Virus record (IMG/VR): IMGVR_UViG_3300010885_046061
Coordinates: 1-50,292 of that record
Direction: 5' to 3' (one strand)
Source of the DNA: a virus
DNA length: 50,292 nucleotides
Below, piece by piece: positions 36,701 to 45,055 of this stretch. A model generated the notes under the pieces. It made no database searches. It was not told the origin of the DNA and was given only the letters and a program-made list of their open reading frames with translations. Position 1 is the first letter of the stretch; every line of letters starts with the position of its first letter. Made by a program: the position numbers and the translations under genes.

Positions 36701-39700
36701 TGCATCATTGATCTTATCTTTGGCTGAAGAATAATTGTAACTAAACGGAGAATCGTTTACATACGTACTATTTGTCACATAATCTAAATTATTCACTCCG
36801 GCCCATTGCAAATAGTGTCTTGCAATAAGATTATTGTACTGTGCCAAAGTAAACCCTGTATCCCTAAATTTACCAGGAATGCTGTCATAGATGTTTACTA
36901 GTTTTTCACTGTATGCAACTTTGGTATTATTATAAATTCTTTTTTCTAATTCTAATATTAATTGATCTCTAAAGTCTCCAAAAGTTACAGTTAAACTTCC
37001 ATCGTGTCCTTTAATAAAAGTCTGCGGTGTTGTGTATGTATAGTCTGTGAATATTTCAGGTGTAAATTTTGGATACAATCCTAATTTAGTAGGAGTTTCC
37101 GGAATCCAGTTTCCATCGGTATCATAATATTCTACTATAGTGATAGTATCGTCGATGTTTAATTCAACCGTGTCTAATATGCTAACTCCAGGACCAGTAA
37201 CTAAGAATGTATAGTCTATCCCGTATATTAATTGAGTAGAATTTAAATACAACAGAATTGCTTTGCTGCCAACTGTTTCATTACTAAAAATTTCTGTTAT
37301 TTCGTAATTTCGTTGATTAGGATTAAAGACTGAATAAGTGATTGTTTTTTTGTTATCCCCATATGGTACCATATCACTATAATACCATGGAAAAGTTTTA
37401 TCCTTAATAATATTGATTTGTTTTAAAATATAATCAACACCAGTAACAGGATTTGTTGGATCAATTTGATTAGATTTACCAGCCAAAGTTAAAAATTTAT
37501 TTTTAAATTTAGTATATTCTTGCTGAGCATTTAATAACGAGCTGACAAAATTAAATTCTTCATCGCTCAAGAACATACCAGCATAGCTAATAGGAGCACT
37601 TTGTTGCAACATGGTGCCAGCAAAATTTTCAATGTATAAGTCTCTGAGGTTACTAACTCCCGGATATGAACCTGTAAATAGTAAATTATTTTGACTCAAT
37701 TGTCCTATATGATTTCTTAATTCACCTAAAGTGGGATATTTTAATAAAGCATTTTGTGGGTTATAATTTAAATTGTCAGGGAAAGTATAAAAACCTATCT
37801 GGCTTGATTCAGTGCTATTATATATTAAAATGTCAATTCGGTCGCCTTGCTCTATTTTCAACGGATTAATAACTAACATTAAATTGTTATCTGGCAAAGG
37901 ATATGCATTTATATCTAATACCGGTAACCGTTTAGCATTTACATAAACTATAATGTTAGGCTCAGTTGTTGACAAGTCTGGTATAATGTCAATATTAAAC
38001 CTATTTGTGATTCCATCGTAAGTAAATGCAAGATCTTGCATCTGTCTTGACGGTGAATTTACATTAGTCCAAGTGTTAATTTTACTAAATGTACCGTTTG
38101 TGTTATTTTTATGTAAGAAACCTAAATTAACATTTTTTACTACTGTTGTATTATTTTCCCCGAAAGAAAATATGTCTGTTTCAAAAAAGTTTTCAAATTC
38201 TATGTCCCCAACATTGTTAAAGTTCTTATAAGACAATGGAAAACCCAATACAGGATCTGCTGTGCCTTCACCTAATTTATAACCAAAAATCTTATTTCCT
38301 TGAAACCTAGTTTGATTGTTTACAATAGGGTATTTGCTAATGTCATTAAAACTTATTCCTTCGTCGTCGAATACATCAAATAACGGAGCTTGATTGACCG
38401 TTAACTTTTGTTGACTTTCTAACCATTCTGTACCAGTATACCAAAAACTTTTGCCGTTGTTTGTTACTCCGTTAAACACGCTGACTGTTTCATCTGCCAA
38501 CACTGTACTATCGGTTGCTGGAACTAAATGAATAATTTCAGGCTGTGTTGGATCATCATATATGTCTATAAAAGTAACGACCCAGATTTTAGCTTTAGTA
38601 TTAGGATCTTGATCTGCGCCGAAAATTATTCGCATGCCTTCGACTAACTCTATGCCATCAACAAATATTCCTGTTACACCTTCGACTGTTGTAAATGGAG
38701 TTTCTGTTTCGGTGTCAAAAATGTCCACTGGTTGTTTGGCAGTTTTTCCAAAATTATATAATTGAAGATTGCTGTCAAATTCAATAATAGGACGTTTTGC
38801 TCTGTTTTCTGAATCAACGATTTGTTCGATATTTGTATAAATTGTAGTTAACTCTAATACATTCTTGTGAAACCATCGATTTCTTCGAGTCCACGGATTC
38901 AAGTCTTTACTGGCTCTACTGATTATTAAATAATCCGGAGTTGCCAAGCTAGTATTCGTATCTATTGCAGTACTACCATAGAACGCAGGTCCCACTATGT
39001 AAGGGTATACAGGTTGATTATTTGAATTTTGAGTAACAAAATATGCATACGTTCCGTTGGGAAATTCTGGAGTTACACAAAATCGTCCGTTGTATTGATC
39101 TAATGTGCCTGTATTTTCGTCGAATGTGTAATCTTCGATAAAAGCACCTGGTAAAAATTCAAAAGTTAAACTAGTTCCAGCCGGCACAGTAACATTGGTG
39201 TTTAACTGAATCTGACTAATTGTCCCATTAAAGTTTGACAGTCCTTGAGCAGTTTTTAAACCATTGTTAATTACCCATACAGTTCCTTGTGATATGCCGC
39301 CATTATTAAGCGTTACACGCATACCTGGATTTATTCCATTAGTAGTCGATACTGCGATAAAATTCGTGCTCGTAGCATCTGCTGTAACTGTAACTGTCTG
39401 AGCAGGGGGCCTGTACAACCCATCTGAGGATGCTGTATAAGAGCTTACCATTCTGATAATACCACTTGCATCATCTATAGGATTATCGTAGCCAAACGGA
39501 CCATATATTGGGTATCCGTCTTTGGCAAATCCAATTAATTTACTATGCCCTGTTGTTAAATCAGTGTACCCTTGAACAAAGTTGGTTACATTGCCCCATG
39601 CGTTTGCTGTTATAAAATTACTATTGTTATATACATATCTTCCATTATCTAAGGTATATCCGCCGTAGGCATCTTGTCCGTTTATAAGAACTTGATTTAT

Positions 39701-41455
39701 ATCATAATGCCACGTGGTATTGTTTTGTCCAGGAACCGTTGCACCATTACTAACACCGTTTATTACTATACCAGGAAGAGTCACACCTATGTTATCAGCT
39801 GAGAATAATAAATTTTCATGTTCCCCTGGCAAGTTCTGTCCAGCTCGGTAAGGATATCTGAATTCAATATTCTGCTCAACTATATAGTTACTGTTTATAG
39901 TATTAGGAAACTGCCCCACTGCAACATTTGTCCCATCTGGATTATCTGTGGTTGTTACAGTCAATTGATCTGCGGCTGCATTAAGTTTAGCCGATGCATA
40001 TACTACAAAATTCTGCGAAGGCTGATAATTGTTCTTGGCTTGAGCAGCATTGATAATTAAATCGCTAACTGCCACTAACACGATCCCCGATCCAACACCG
40101 TCTACATAGTATTCTTTATTTTGATATGATTCCGGCATAACGCTGGCATCAAACACAATTTTTAATCCATTGGTAAATGTTACACCATTGGGGCTAACGT
40201 AACCTTTTTTTCCTAAAATTTCAGTGTCAACGTTGATTACATTATTAGAAGCTTCAACTAGTTTAATTACACCGTACTGACTTGGATCTGAACTATCTTG
40301 ATAGTATAGTTCTGTCAATGGAGCAGTGATCACCGGAATAATTTGTAATCTATCTTGGCTATTTGTATACCATTCTGTATTACCATATTCCAAACCAGAC
40401 ATAATAATTACTTTGTTATTTTCTGGTATTGGAAGATAATACACTAAGGTAAAAGTATAGTCTACGCCCACTGGGGTTAGAATAATTTTCCAAATTCCGT
40501 AACGTTGTTCTTCGGGAACCGTAACAGAGCTGGCTGTCCAGTCAGCGGGATCCACACTGTAATTTTCAAATATTAAATATTTTCCATTTAAATTTGCATT
40601 TTGTCCGTCAATGCCGCCATACTGAGATTTTATTTCCGACAATAATTTGCCTTGTAAATCTGCATAACTAACTGTGCTTACTAAATCTACTTCTTGCACC
40701 ACTGGCATAGATGTATAAAAATCTTGATCTGTGGCTGATGGCACATTAAATGAAATTGTGCCAACATCAGTTCCGTTATTAGTTACTCCTGCTATTTGTC
40801 TAGTGCTTTGATTTGTCCTATTGCTTATACCAGATATTCCTGGTTGTGTTTGAATATAAAAAGATTTTCCAGGTTGATTTACTATAAATTTATAATTGCC
40901 ACCACGTGCAAAAACAAGGTCAGGATTTGGCACAGTGCCAAATCCACTCAGATTGTAAACATTTAATCCTGCATCGGGGTATACATAAAATGTTCTCTCT
41001 AAATCTATGGTGCCTGCATACACATCAACCGGAGTGGGGCCATTGGGTAGCCAGTAATACTGTCCAAAATTAATAAATGCATCTGCATTAACTCTAGGAT
41101 TATAGCTATAAAAATCACTGGACCAAAGAGTATCCTGATTATCAGTATTACCCCCATAAAAATCTAACTTTTGTAATATTTCAGGATAGGTAGTTTGAAA
41201 TTCAACATTATTAGTATTTTGATTTTTAACAACAATGCTGGGCTCAAGTTGATAGTCTGCACGATCTGCTGTTGGTTCTAATACATAAGAATTAATGCTA
41301 TTGAATCCTGGAGCAAATTTTCTTCCCACATAACCATTAATGGGAATTAAATTTGGCTCTGTCATCAATTGATCTAGAGTAGCATTTAAAAACTTTCTGT
41401 TTGTGTCAGACTGAAATATTCCAGGTAGGAAATTTATAGTTTTTGTAATAGGCAT
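27767..41455 (-). CDS. Giant virion structural protein (4562 residues)
   Basis: This single frame takes up over a quarter of the window. The N-terminus (ITKTINFLPGIFQSDTNRKF) looks like a baseplate attachment region. Around residues 545-690 lies a YHYH-type domain (TWHYDINQVLINGQDAYGGY, then GHSKLIGFAKDGYPIYGPFG). Around 2510-3130 are at least six FG-GAP-like repeats (FGYSISVSKDDQWLYVGAPE, FGYSVDICTNNCSLFVGAPY), suggesting a beta-propeller. Four short modules beginning W-x-x-N-x-x-Y/F (near 2112, 3543, 3953 and 4108) resemble carbohydrate-binding CBM5/12 units. Near 3870-4300 are GGTGYTFPPTVVITG-type repeats. The gene directly follows the gp6-like gene, where T4 has gp7. It probably forms baseplate or fibre structures that touch the host surface. 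Confidence 0.85.
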   Translation of the reverse strand: MPITKTINFLPGIFQSDTNRKFLNATLDQLMTEPNLIPINGYVGRKFAPGFNSINSYVLEPTADRADYQLEPSIVVKNQNTNNVEFQTTYPEILQKLDFYGGNTDNQDTLWSSDFYSYNPRVNADAFINFGQYYWLPNGPTPVDVYAGTIDLERTFYVYPDAGLNVYNLSGFGTVPNPDLVFARGGNYKFIVNQPGKSFYIQTQPGISGISNRTNQSTRQIAGVTNNGTDVGTISFNVPSATDQDFYTSMPVVQEVDLVSTVSYADLQGKLLSEIKSQYGGIDGQNANLNGKYLIFENYSVDPADWTASSVTVPEEQRYGIWKIILTPVGVDYTFTLVYYLPIPENNKVIIMSGLEYGNTEWYTNSQDRLQIIPVITAPLTELYYQDSSDPSQYGVIKLVEASNNVINVDTEILGKKGYVSPNGVTFTNGLKIVFDASVMPESYQNKEYYVDGVGSGIVLVAVSDLIINAAQAKNNYQPSQNFVVYASAKLNAAADQLTVTTTDNPDGTNVAVGQFPNTINSNYIVEQNIEFRYPYRAGQNLPGEHENLLFSADNIGVTLPGIVINGVSNGATVPGQNNTTWHYDINQVLINGQDAYGGYTLDNGRYVYNNSNFITANAWGNVTNFVQGYTDLTTGHSKLIGFAKDGYPIYGPFGYDNPIDDASGIIRMVSSYTASSDGLYRPPAQTVTVTADATSTNFIAVSTTNGINPGMRVTLNNGGISQGTVWVINNGLKTAQGLSNFNGTISQIQLNTNVTVPAGTSLTFEFLPGAFIEDYTFDENTGTLDQYNGRFCVTPEFPNGTYAYFVTQNSNNQPVYPYIVGPAFYGSTAIDTNTSLATPDYLIISRASKDLNPWTRRNRWFHKNVLELTTIYTNIEQIVDSENRAKRPIIEFDSNLQLYNFGKTAKQPVDIFDTETETPFTTVEGVTGIFVDGIELVEGMRIIFGADQDPNTKAKIWVVTFIDIYDDPTQPEIIHLVPATDSTVLADETVSVFNGVTNNGKSFWYTGTEWLESQQKLTVNQAPLFDVFDDEGISFNDISKYPIVNNQTRFQGNKIFGYKLGEGTADPVLGFPLSYKNFNNVGDIEFENFFETDIFSFGENNTTVVKNVNLGFLHKNNTNGTFSKINTWTNVNSPSRQMQDLAFTYDGITNRFNIDIIPDLSTTEPNIIVYVNAKRLPVLDINAYPLPDNNLMLVINPLKIEQGDRIDILIYNSTESSQIGFYTFPDNLNYNPQNALLKYPTLGELRNHIGQLSQNNLLFTGSYPGVSNLRDLYIENFAGTMLQQSAPISYAGMFLSDEEFNFVSSLLNAQQEYTKFKNKFLTLAGKSNQIDPTNPVTGVDYILKQINIIKDKTFPWYYSDMVPYGDNKKTITYSVFNPNQRNYEITEIFSNETVGSKAILLYLNSTQLIYGIDYTFLVTGPGVSILDTVELNIDDTITIVEYYDTDGNWIPETPTKLGLYPKFTPEIFTDYTYTTPQTFIKGHDGSLTVTFGDFRDQLILELEKRIYNNTKVAYSEKLVNIYDSIPGKFRDTGFTLAQYNNLIARHYLQWAGVNNLDYVTNSTYVNDSPFSYNYSSAKDKINDANLPGSWRACYEYFYDCQTPHLSPWEMLGFSEQPDWWENEYGPAPYTSGNKILWTDLQNGLIAQGSRQGIDSRFKRPGLLDFIPVNENGELLPPIGLITTSYDSTGFNRSWVMGQFSPTETAWRNSSDYPFAVQYAIAMIKPAKYFAYGLNTNKYRYNTDLDQYVITGTNYRIVPDDVDVNGYTNSNGAISRASGYLNWITDYQTSKGVTDKQPLLDFVRNYNIQLSYRIAGFSGKQYLKILAEQNSPESTNETIIIPDSDYDLVLSKSTPILNVRYSGVIIEKTNSGFKVSGYDLARPYFTVVPPVTTGTKKNVRVLDRTVDYYTEYTNYRINVPYGTEFTNLQQITNLLSGIERFLTLQGFKFGYFDERLGQIRNWELSVREMLFWVQQGWGVGSVITLSPVADTLKLTNTSATVDVISNSFFGTKVVNQNFSVLNSDGYSVTRDNNQFDLSLTNSIDLIGYAELNLVQYEHVLIFNNKTQFNDIIYDSVMGQRQYRLKIVGQKTGGWTGTLAAQGFVYNQPGVQAWRMNKDYLKGDLVEYKNFYYAANKKLPGATTFNFSDWLPVDKNKIKTGLLSNFARNAQLPETFYDVDQVNLESQYDQFALGLIGYRNRSYLNELGLDDASQVKFYQGYIKEKGTRNSINALGQVSFSGRQSEVSVSEDWAFRVGGYGSVGTNQFVELVLDEAYTLSNPTSVEVLSNNSVVFGSLYNDNLGLYKTAVSPWSSPFLLNRTVDSDYSDDILTAGFVNIEDVDFTLFDLRNITSLNTDIQNIGDGSSIWVAKDYNQRWNVFRVVDTDTKIVNSVNALNTRVSIVTDKFHNLSKNDPILITNTDRFNGFYRVITVESLTSFTIDVEVSLRGFSSATQSGSLFKLISMRVTEPSDINSIPSVTNWMPNDKVWVDNSDTQLEWAVYNKSEPWSMTKSLPSGTLSNSRQYGSSVSLSNNNKFAVVGIPGYSGSLLANAGAVSNYILNFNNELVEDVTLDGKAVGTIGLGSVVDSGTDRVIASAPLSGSGRGWIYTYKRGAFGSLTESQLLCPNVNSAANFGYSISVSKDDQWLYVGAPEVGTVFVYALNNLMESGNSSITANGNVNSFVLSFTPYDSEAVLVRGALRTYVPNYDYTISGSTINFVSPPTAGTISISQEVGYSLYATIAGNAAEKFGYSVSSTIEGAQVVIGSPLANVTIGNVTYTNSGSVDIWNRSIENYIAKGSENLFSGISAISEFTKVYLDGTLQTLGIDWVPFNLDWVLFSSTPKLGQIVTVESNILHEIQSIYPQTPYANQQFGYSVDICTNNCSLFVGAPYQSQTNLLSGAVYRFLNQGRVYGTITGAIQNPTVNSGDTLRINNFVVTFNNTGLGDVVTAINNANIPGVTASAVNGYLKIDSNSLVIADKLRILPGIGSAIGDLGLEVFTEVELINNYSNKSYDYFGKVVQINNNSNILVVASDSAATLVTTTFDLTSRVTTFDVGSTGFKEPVDDSGSVWIYSYLPSNVNSIANAGKFAFIQQLTPTSAEGSLKTNDRFGSGVSITEYQMLIGSLNFNQFNFNAGKVFQFNNQNNLLGWDELRSQEPRVDINGITKAYIYDAQSQSIQYNLDYIDPAKGKILGLAEQEITYKIDYDPAVYNNTSVSTVAKDNNLFWTNQQVGQVWWDLSVIRYIDYEQGSIKYRNSNWGRAFPNSSVDVYEWVESIYPPSQYVANGGSGTPKYPSDNAYTSLTYIDPLTNYATVKYYFWVKDKTTLSVNQFGRSIPVATIASFIRDPKNTGIKYFAALKDDSVAIYNMENETTGRNTIFHLDYVTQINSNIIHNEFALLNDTTSKSDEIPQNIYNKMIDSISGTDVFGNPVPDPTLQVQNRFGIDFRPRQSMVVNKDEAMREFVLYTNKILEKNLISQGYDISGLSLGEPIPTSNSGAYDLTVTNLEELSYVNIQIRPIGYKVLVQTNSLIGNLWTIYVKDRSVLTWQPNTNYKRGQYILNNQIAYYVKNNFTSGATFTFTDDIEIYNVRNEWVLDRVQAYNNNDYWEFVDWYAPNYDQTVKPNYTIQTTAELGNLNLKAQDIVKILNNGQGKWFIIQVFPNIVNTVAIQDGTIQLKDNLYELPTYGMGFDSDNFDINRFDQNPSIEIRSIVNIIKNNIFINNLDIEFLKLFFVFVNYVLYEQKNVDWVFKTSFINVLQQIKGLNQPPIYSRENIDIYLDYINEVKPYKTTVREYVVDYQGDDNYTGYVTDFDVPPYYDPVLKINRSPSGEFIEDIRALQQPQYADWLSNYSYNIESIEIINGGTGYTFPPTVVITGSNNGNDAVARALITNGVVTKIILVYAGSDYVTTPVISIVGGNGTGALARAVLKNEKVRSITAKLVYDRYTYGSTIVNWTPNTVFTQGQIITYNGVAYVVNTSFTSGNNFSLTNLTVYPVTKIDNANDRIQAYYDPEIGLPGKDFALLQSGIDYPGVKVKGPDFDESGGFDVATFDSTPFDPLTIDSDGTYVISDVILDTVITSDYTDTTLGTKPEDIIVDGGPYVYDKYTEWRQNTFYDKGDLVSYNNQIWYTVQPFTSNTSFSANNFTTYNIGPYASHAPEELVPGRVYDTLDLTVSTLAVDPLSASYQGWSYNQGIYVDAVTIANGGSGYNPGTTGVVLEGGGYITQAVTQVLLNSNGTAYGFQILNGGAGYHTTPNVIITGPNTTPIIASAVMKISNAPSSANPYAKLSYRVFKDMVDNYTYIRIDGSAITTLATNLEITDTEINVTDASVLPEPAGSGGEPGVVFINGERITYYTKDSANNRLGQLRRGTNGTGIKKHLLGDTVADGGQSQYVPYSSNRIWYAGNTGPGSINVSVNSTSINGTNTYFLSNLTIGGNIFAADGRYIGVVSSITSNTLATVSTTPRFNANGVSYDYAADVTLTTGANVAYTFYSNTGYIRSNLWYSSGGTPISTEFANVITTESSRPIDIDGTGQDDTATDGTGLYNATTIQSQFLRQGQLG

Positions 41456-41465
41456 GAAATTTTCA

Positions 41466-44400
41466 TCAGTTAATTATTGTATTTACCGCCAAATTTTGTA
41501 CGTTTAGATGAGCTGCTGTTATTGCAGTTATAATTTCAATATTTTGTACAGTTGCACAACTTATTAAAATCTCATTAGGGTCGCTGCTAATTTGTTGTAA
41601 AGATCCATATGTTTGGCTTGTGCTGTTAGGCACAATGATTAAACTACTGATATTTGGTGCCAGACTTTGTTGGATATAGGTGGCCAGTTCAGTAAAATAA
41701 AAAGTTTCTCCAAAATCCCAGTTTCCCACCGCAAAAAAAGAATTTAGTAATGCCAGAACCTGACTTCTTATTTCACTGTCTGTCAAATTAATATTGGGAT
41801 TTTTAATAACTTTAAAAGTTGCCTGTAGTTCTGGTCTGGCTTTATTTCCAAACAAAGGTTTAAATTTTGCCGAGTTGTAAATTATTGCGTCGCTGACTGA
41901 CTTATAGTTATCTAACCCACTCAATGAAAGATTCAAAGATTCCCCAGTGGGTTTAGATGGTTCGGAGATTGTTCCTGTGGTGTCTAATGCCCAAGCTCTG
42001 TAGTTGGTTTCATATTCTTTTGTTAAAATATATAAATCTATTAGATTACTTGGACTAGGATCGACTCTTCTGCTACCAGGCGCATTGTGTCTATATTGAA
42101 AATATAAAGTTGGTCTTCCTATTCTAGCCAGATAATCGTTGCTTTCGACCAATGAGCGAACACCGTTGACAATATTCAATATATAGAATTTTTCATCTGC
42201 GTATGTATAGAAAATCTGGCCTGCAGGATAGTTATTGATGTTACCAACAATGCTAATTTCATTGGGAAACTCTGAATTTATTGTGCCGACAGGCACTGGT
42301 TCAAAACTTACAAAACTGTCATACCCGTAAGTTTTTATAAAAAATACAAATTTATTGTACTGAGTTGAAGATTCCAATTGTAAACTTCTGACGTTACTAG
42401 AAGAAACTATTCTATAATAAGAGTTATCGTCAGAAGTATAAAACACTTGTCCTAACGGATATACATTTATAAAAGAAATAATTTCATTTGTATTTTCAAA
42501 TGTGTCTACAATAGGTTGTACAACTGAATTAAAAATATCCGGATCGTCGGGCACGCCATCATTGTTAATATCACTGTAAGTTACTAAAATTTTACTAGCA
42601 TCCACATAACCATCAGACTCTGCAATTTGATTGTAGATATAAAATAATACGTTTTCAGTTAGCGGGAACCCTGTGTCAGGATTTCCATTTACTTTTAATA
42701 CGTTAATACTGTCATTGACCGTAAATCCAGTGACTGGATCAAATATTTTTACCCTATCATCAAAATAAAATTTAGTTTCGGATAGACTTTCGAAAATATA
42801 ACTCAATCCTCTGATTTGTACGGTATACGTACTGCTGCTTACTGTGAATGCTAATACCCAACTTGAATCTAAGTTTAGTCCATTTGACGCACCTTGATAT
42901 TGCTGACTAAATGCATTTTCAATGTCTAGATCTTCGCTGTTAACAATTACCCAGTCTCGAGTTTCTTGACTATATCTAATTCCAAATTCTGAATAATTGC
43001 TAATTAACGTAATCAATTGTGAGATAAAAGATGTACTAAAGCTATTGCTAAATCCTGGAATTGCCACCAAGGCTTGGGCATTGGACGGAATGTTCATACT
43101 TAACGCCACTGGGCCTTGTCCAGTGGCTAAGTTTCCCTGATTACCATTGCCTATTAATTGTGTAATACTGGCATATATCAATGGTTGGCCGTTTTGTGGT
43201 ACTTGACCACTGCTGGGCAAAGGCACAATCTCATTGGCACTGTTAAAATAGTTATTTTGGCCAGGGCTGAATATTATTATACTGCCTTCAGCCATATATT
43301 TGTTATTACCTACTACCCCTGGGCCAATGCCTATTTTATTTGTTTGATTGTCAACAAAGTAACCAGAACTAGACCCTGATCCAACTACACTTCTACTCCA
43401 AAATAAATTAGACAATGAATACCTATTAAAATATTCATAATAAAAATGTTGCAGTGTTTTGTTACGAATAGCAGGCAGGACCTGATTTTGAATTATTTTA
43501 TTGATTTCAGACGTAGTGTTGAAAGTAAAATTAAAACTGCTGTCTGCATCTTCTTTATAAACAATGCCGTCTTCTGCAAAAATATTCGTGCTACTATATC
43601 TACCAGTTACATCAAAAACATCTAAATATCGGCTTATACCGCTACTGGTTCTGTTCACCGCTTTGAGTTTACTAATTGTGCTATAATTGCTGTAAGGAAA
43701 AGTATTATAGTCTTCTCCCGTGACCATTCTATTTTGTGTATAGTACAATTGCGGAGCTTTGGTCTTTATTTCTGCCAGACTTTCTCTCGGCAGTGCATTA
43801 GCCACTGTGTATTTTAAACTGGCAACAATTGTTAAGTTTTCTAATCTGCCACTTCTACTGATATAAGGTATCACAAATCGAATGTTGGTCATTTCGTCAG
43901 GTGTAACTGTATAACTCAGACCTGCACTTACCCTAAAATAAGTTCTGAATGATCCTTGCGGAATAGCCGCAAAAGTGCCGTCGCCAAAAACTAAGTCAAT
44001 TTGATCCGATCCTCTAGTAGATACTTGAAAACTTTTCTTTGCTGCATTGTTATTATAGATAATGTTAACGCCAGTTACTGACGGTATCTGTTCCCACTGA
44101 GCGCCTAACCCCCCTAAATTATTAACTTCATACAACCATGTGTCTGTGTTATTAATGTTGTCTGTGTTAATGCTAACTAAATTATTAGGGATGCTTTCTG
44201 CAAAACTAAAGCTTTGATTTTGCAAGGTTCCTTGTTTAAAGTAAAAAAAGAAACCAGTGTTATTACTGCTATTGCCTAAATTATCATTTTTATAAATGAT
44301 ATTCAGTGGCCTGCCAGGTGATGGGGCAGCTTCGTAGATATAATTTTGTCCAATGCTAGTGCCACTGACAATCTCAAAATTTAGTGTAGCATTTTCTACT

Positions 44401-45011
44401 TGTGTACTATATCCAAATACCGGTAAAGTACCGGATGGTAAATTTACGTTATATTCGCTGTTAGTGACACCACTTATCAATTGAGTGTTAGCAGGGCGAC
44501 CAATCTGCTGATTCGATGGCAGTGATGAGTTTAACACTGTTACAAATTGTTCATACCAATTAATATTACTGCTATCGCTCCATTTTATAATTAAATTAGT
44601 TAGATCTATTCCGTTACTATCTTGTAATTGTTCAGACGATTGAACACTTTCAAATTTTAAAAATCCGTTAGCAGTTTGATTTCTTTTAGGAATATAGCTT
44701 ATAAGTTTGGCTAATTTTAAAACACTGTCACGACGCTCAGCTGTGTCGATAAAGTTTTCCCTTGCGTTTAAGTCTGACCTAAACGCCAAACTTTGACCAA
44801 GGAATGCAATTAAATCAATTAATGCAACATATTCGCTTGATTCGATGAAGTCGTTAAAACTTTCTGGATAATAGATTCTCAGATAGTCGATCATTGACTT
44901 TCGCAGTGTTTGAAAATCATATGCTTGAAAGTCTGCGTTCCTGAAACTTTCGTATAGTTTAGTCCAGTCCTGATTGACTAACAGACTAGTTTGACGTGTA
45001 GTGATGGCCAT
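41466..45011 (-). CDS. 6: Baseplate wedge protein, T4 gp6-like
   Basis: An 1181-residue protein. Its N-terminus shows the gp6 pattern: LVNQDWTKLYESFRNADFQA, then LRIYYPESFNDFIESSEYVA, then LGQSLAFRSDLNARENFIDT. In T4, gp6 dimers form the ring of wedges that holds the baseplate together. A J-like region (YTVANALPRESLAEIKTKAP, then RMVTGEDYNTFPY) follows. The protein is almost twice as long as T4 gp6 (about 660 residues); the extra length lies in the C-terminal half. The ATG at 45011 has GGGG five bases upstream, and AATAAATA lies ahead of it. Neighbours gp25-like and the spike gene support the call. Confidence 0.88.
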   Translation of the reverse strand: MAITTRQTSLLVNQDWTKLYESFRNADFQAYDFQTLRKSMIDYLRIYYPESFNDFIESSEYVALIDLIAFLGQSLAFRSDLNARENFIDTAERRDSVLKLAKLISYIPKRNQTANGFLKFESVQSSEQLQDSNGIDLTNLIIKWSDSSNINWYEQFVTVLNSSLPSNQQIGRPANTQLISGVTNSEYNVNLPSGTLPVFGYSTQVENATLNFEIVSGTSIGQNYIYEAAPSPGRPLNIIYKNDNLGNSSNNTGFFFYFKQGTLQNQSFSFAESIPNNLVSINTDNINNTDTWLYEVNNLGGLGAQWEQIPSVTGVNIIYNNNAAKKSFQVSTRGSDQIDLVFGDGTFAAIPQGSFRTYFRVSAGLSYTVTPDEMTNIRFVIPYISRSGRLENLTIVASLKYTVANALPRESLAEIKTKAPQLYYTQNRMVTGEDYNTFPYSNYSTISKLKAVNRTSSGISRYLDVFDVTGRYSSTNIFAEDGIVYKEDADSSFNFTFNTTSEINKIIQNQVLPAIRNKTLQHFYYEYFNRYSLSNLFWSRSVVGSGSSSGYFVDNQTNKIGIGPGVVGNNKYMAEGSIIIFSPGQNNYFNSANEIVPLPSSGQVPQNGQPLIYASITQLIGNGNQGNLATGQGPVALSMNIPSNAQALVAIPGFSNSFSTSFISQLITLISNYSEFGIRYSQETRDWVIVNSEDLDIENAFSQQYQGASNGLNLDSSWVLAFTVSSSTYTVQIRGLSYIFESLSETKFYFDDRVKIFDPVTGFTVNDSINVLKVNGNPDTGFPLTENVLFYIYNQIAESDGYVDASKILVTYSDINNDGVPDDPDIFNSVVQPIVDTFENTNEIISFINVYPLGQVFYTSDDNSYYRIVSSSNVRSLQLESSTQYNKFVFFIKTYGYDSFVSFEPVPVGTINSEFPNEISIVGNINNYPAGQIFYTYADEKFYILNIVNGVRSLVESNDYLARIGRPTLYFQYRHNAPGSRRVDPSPSNLIDLYILTKEYETNYRAWALDTTGTISEPSKPTGESLNLSLSGLDNYKSVSDAIIYNSAKFKPLFGNKARPELQATFKVIKNPNINLTDSEIRSQVLALLNSFFAVGNWDFGETFYFTELATYIQQSLAPNISSLIIVPNSTSQTYGSLQQISSDPNEILISCATVQNIEIITAITAAHLNVQNLAVNTIIN

Positions 45012-45028
45012 AGTGTCCCCGTTTTATA

Positions 45029-45036
45029 TATTTATT
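45029..45036 (-). promoter_or_regulatory. Possible late promoter box
   Basis: AATAAATA on the minus strand sits 17 bases before the ATG of the gp6-like gene, in the 44-base gap after the gp25-like gene. It is one base off the T4 late consensus. The overlapping sequence ATATATAAAA could also serve, so the exact box is uncertain. Confidence 0.4.
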
Positions 45037-45055
45037 GAGAACAAAATATGGTATT

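Noticed and set aside
27767-41455. Possible assembly fusion behind the 13.7 kb frame
   Set aside because: Composition, codon style and phage structural character stay even along the whole frame, and the domains follow each other without a frame break; giant tail proteins are known in related phages.
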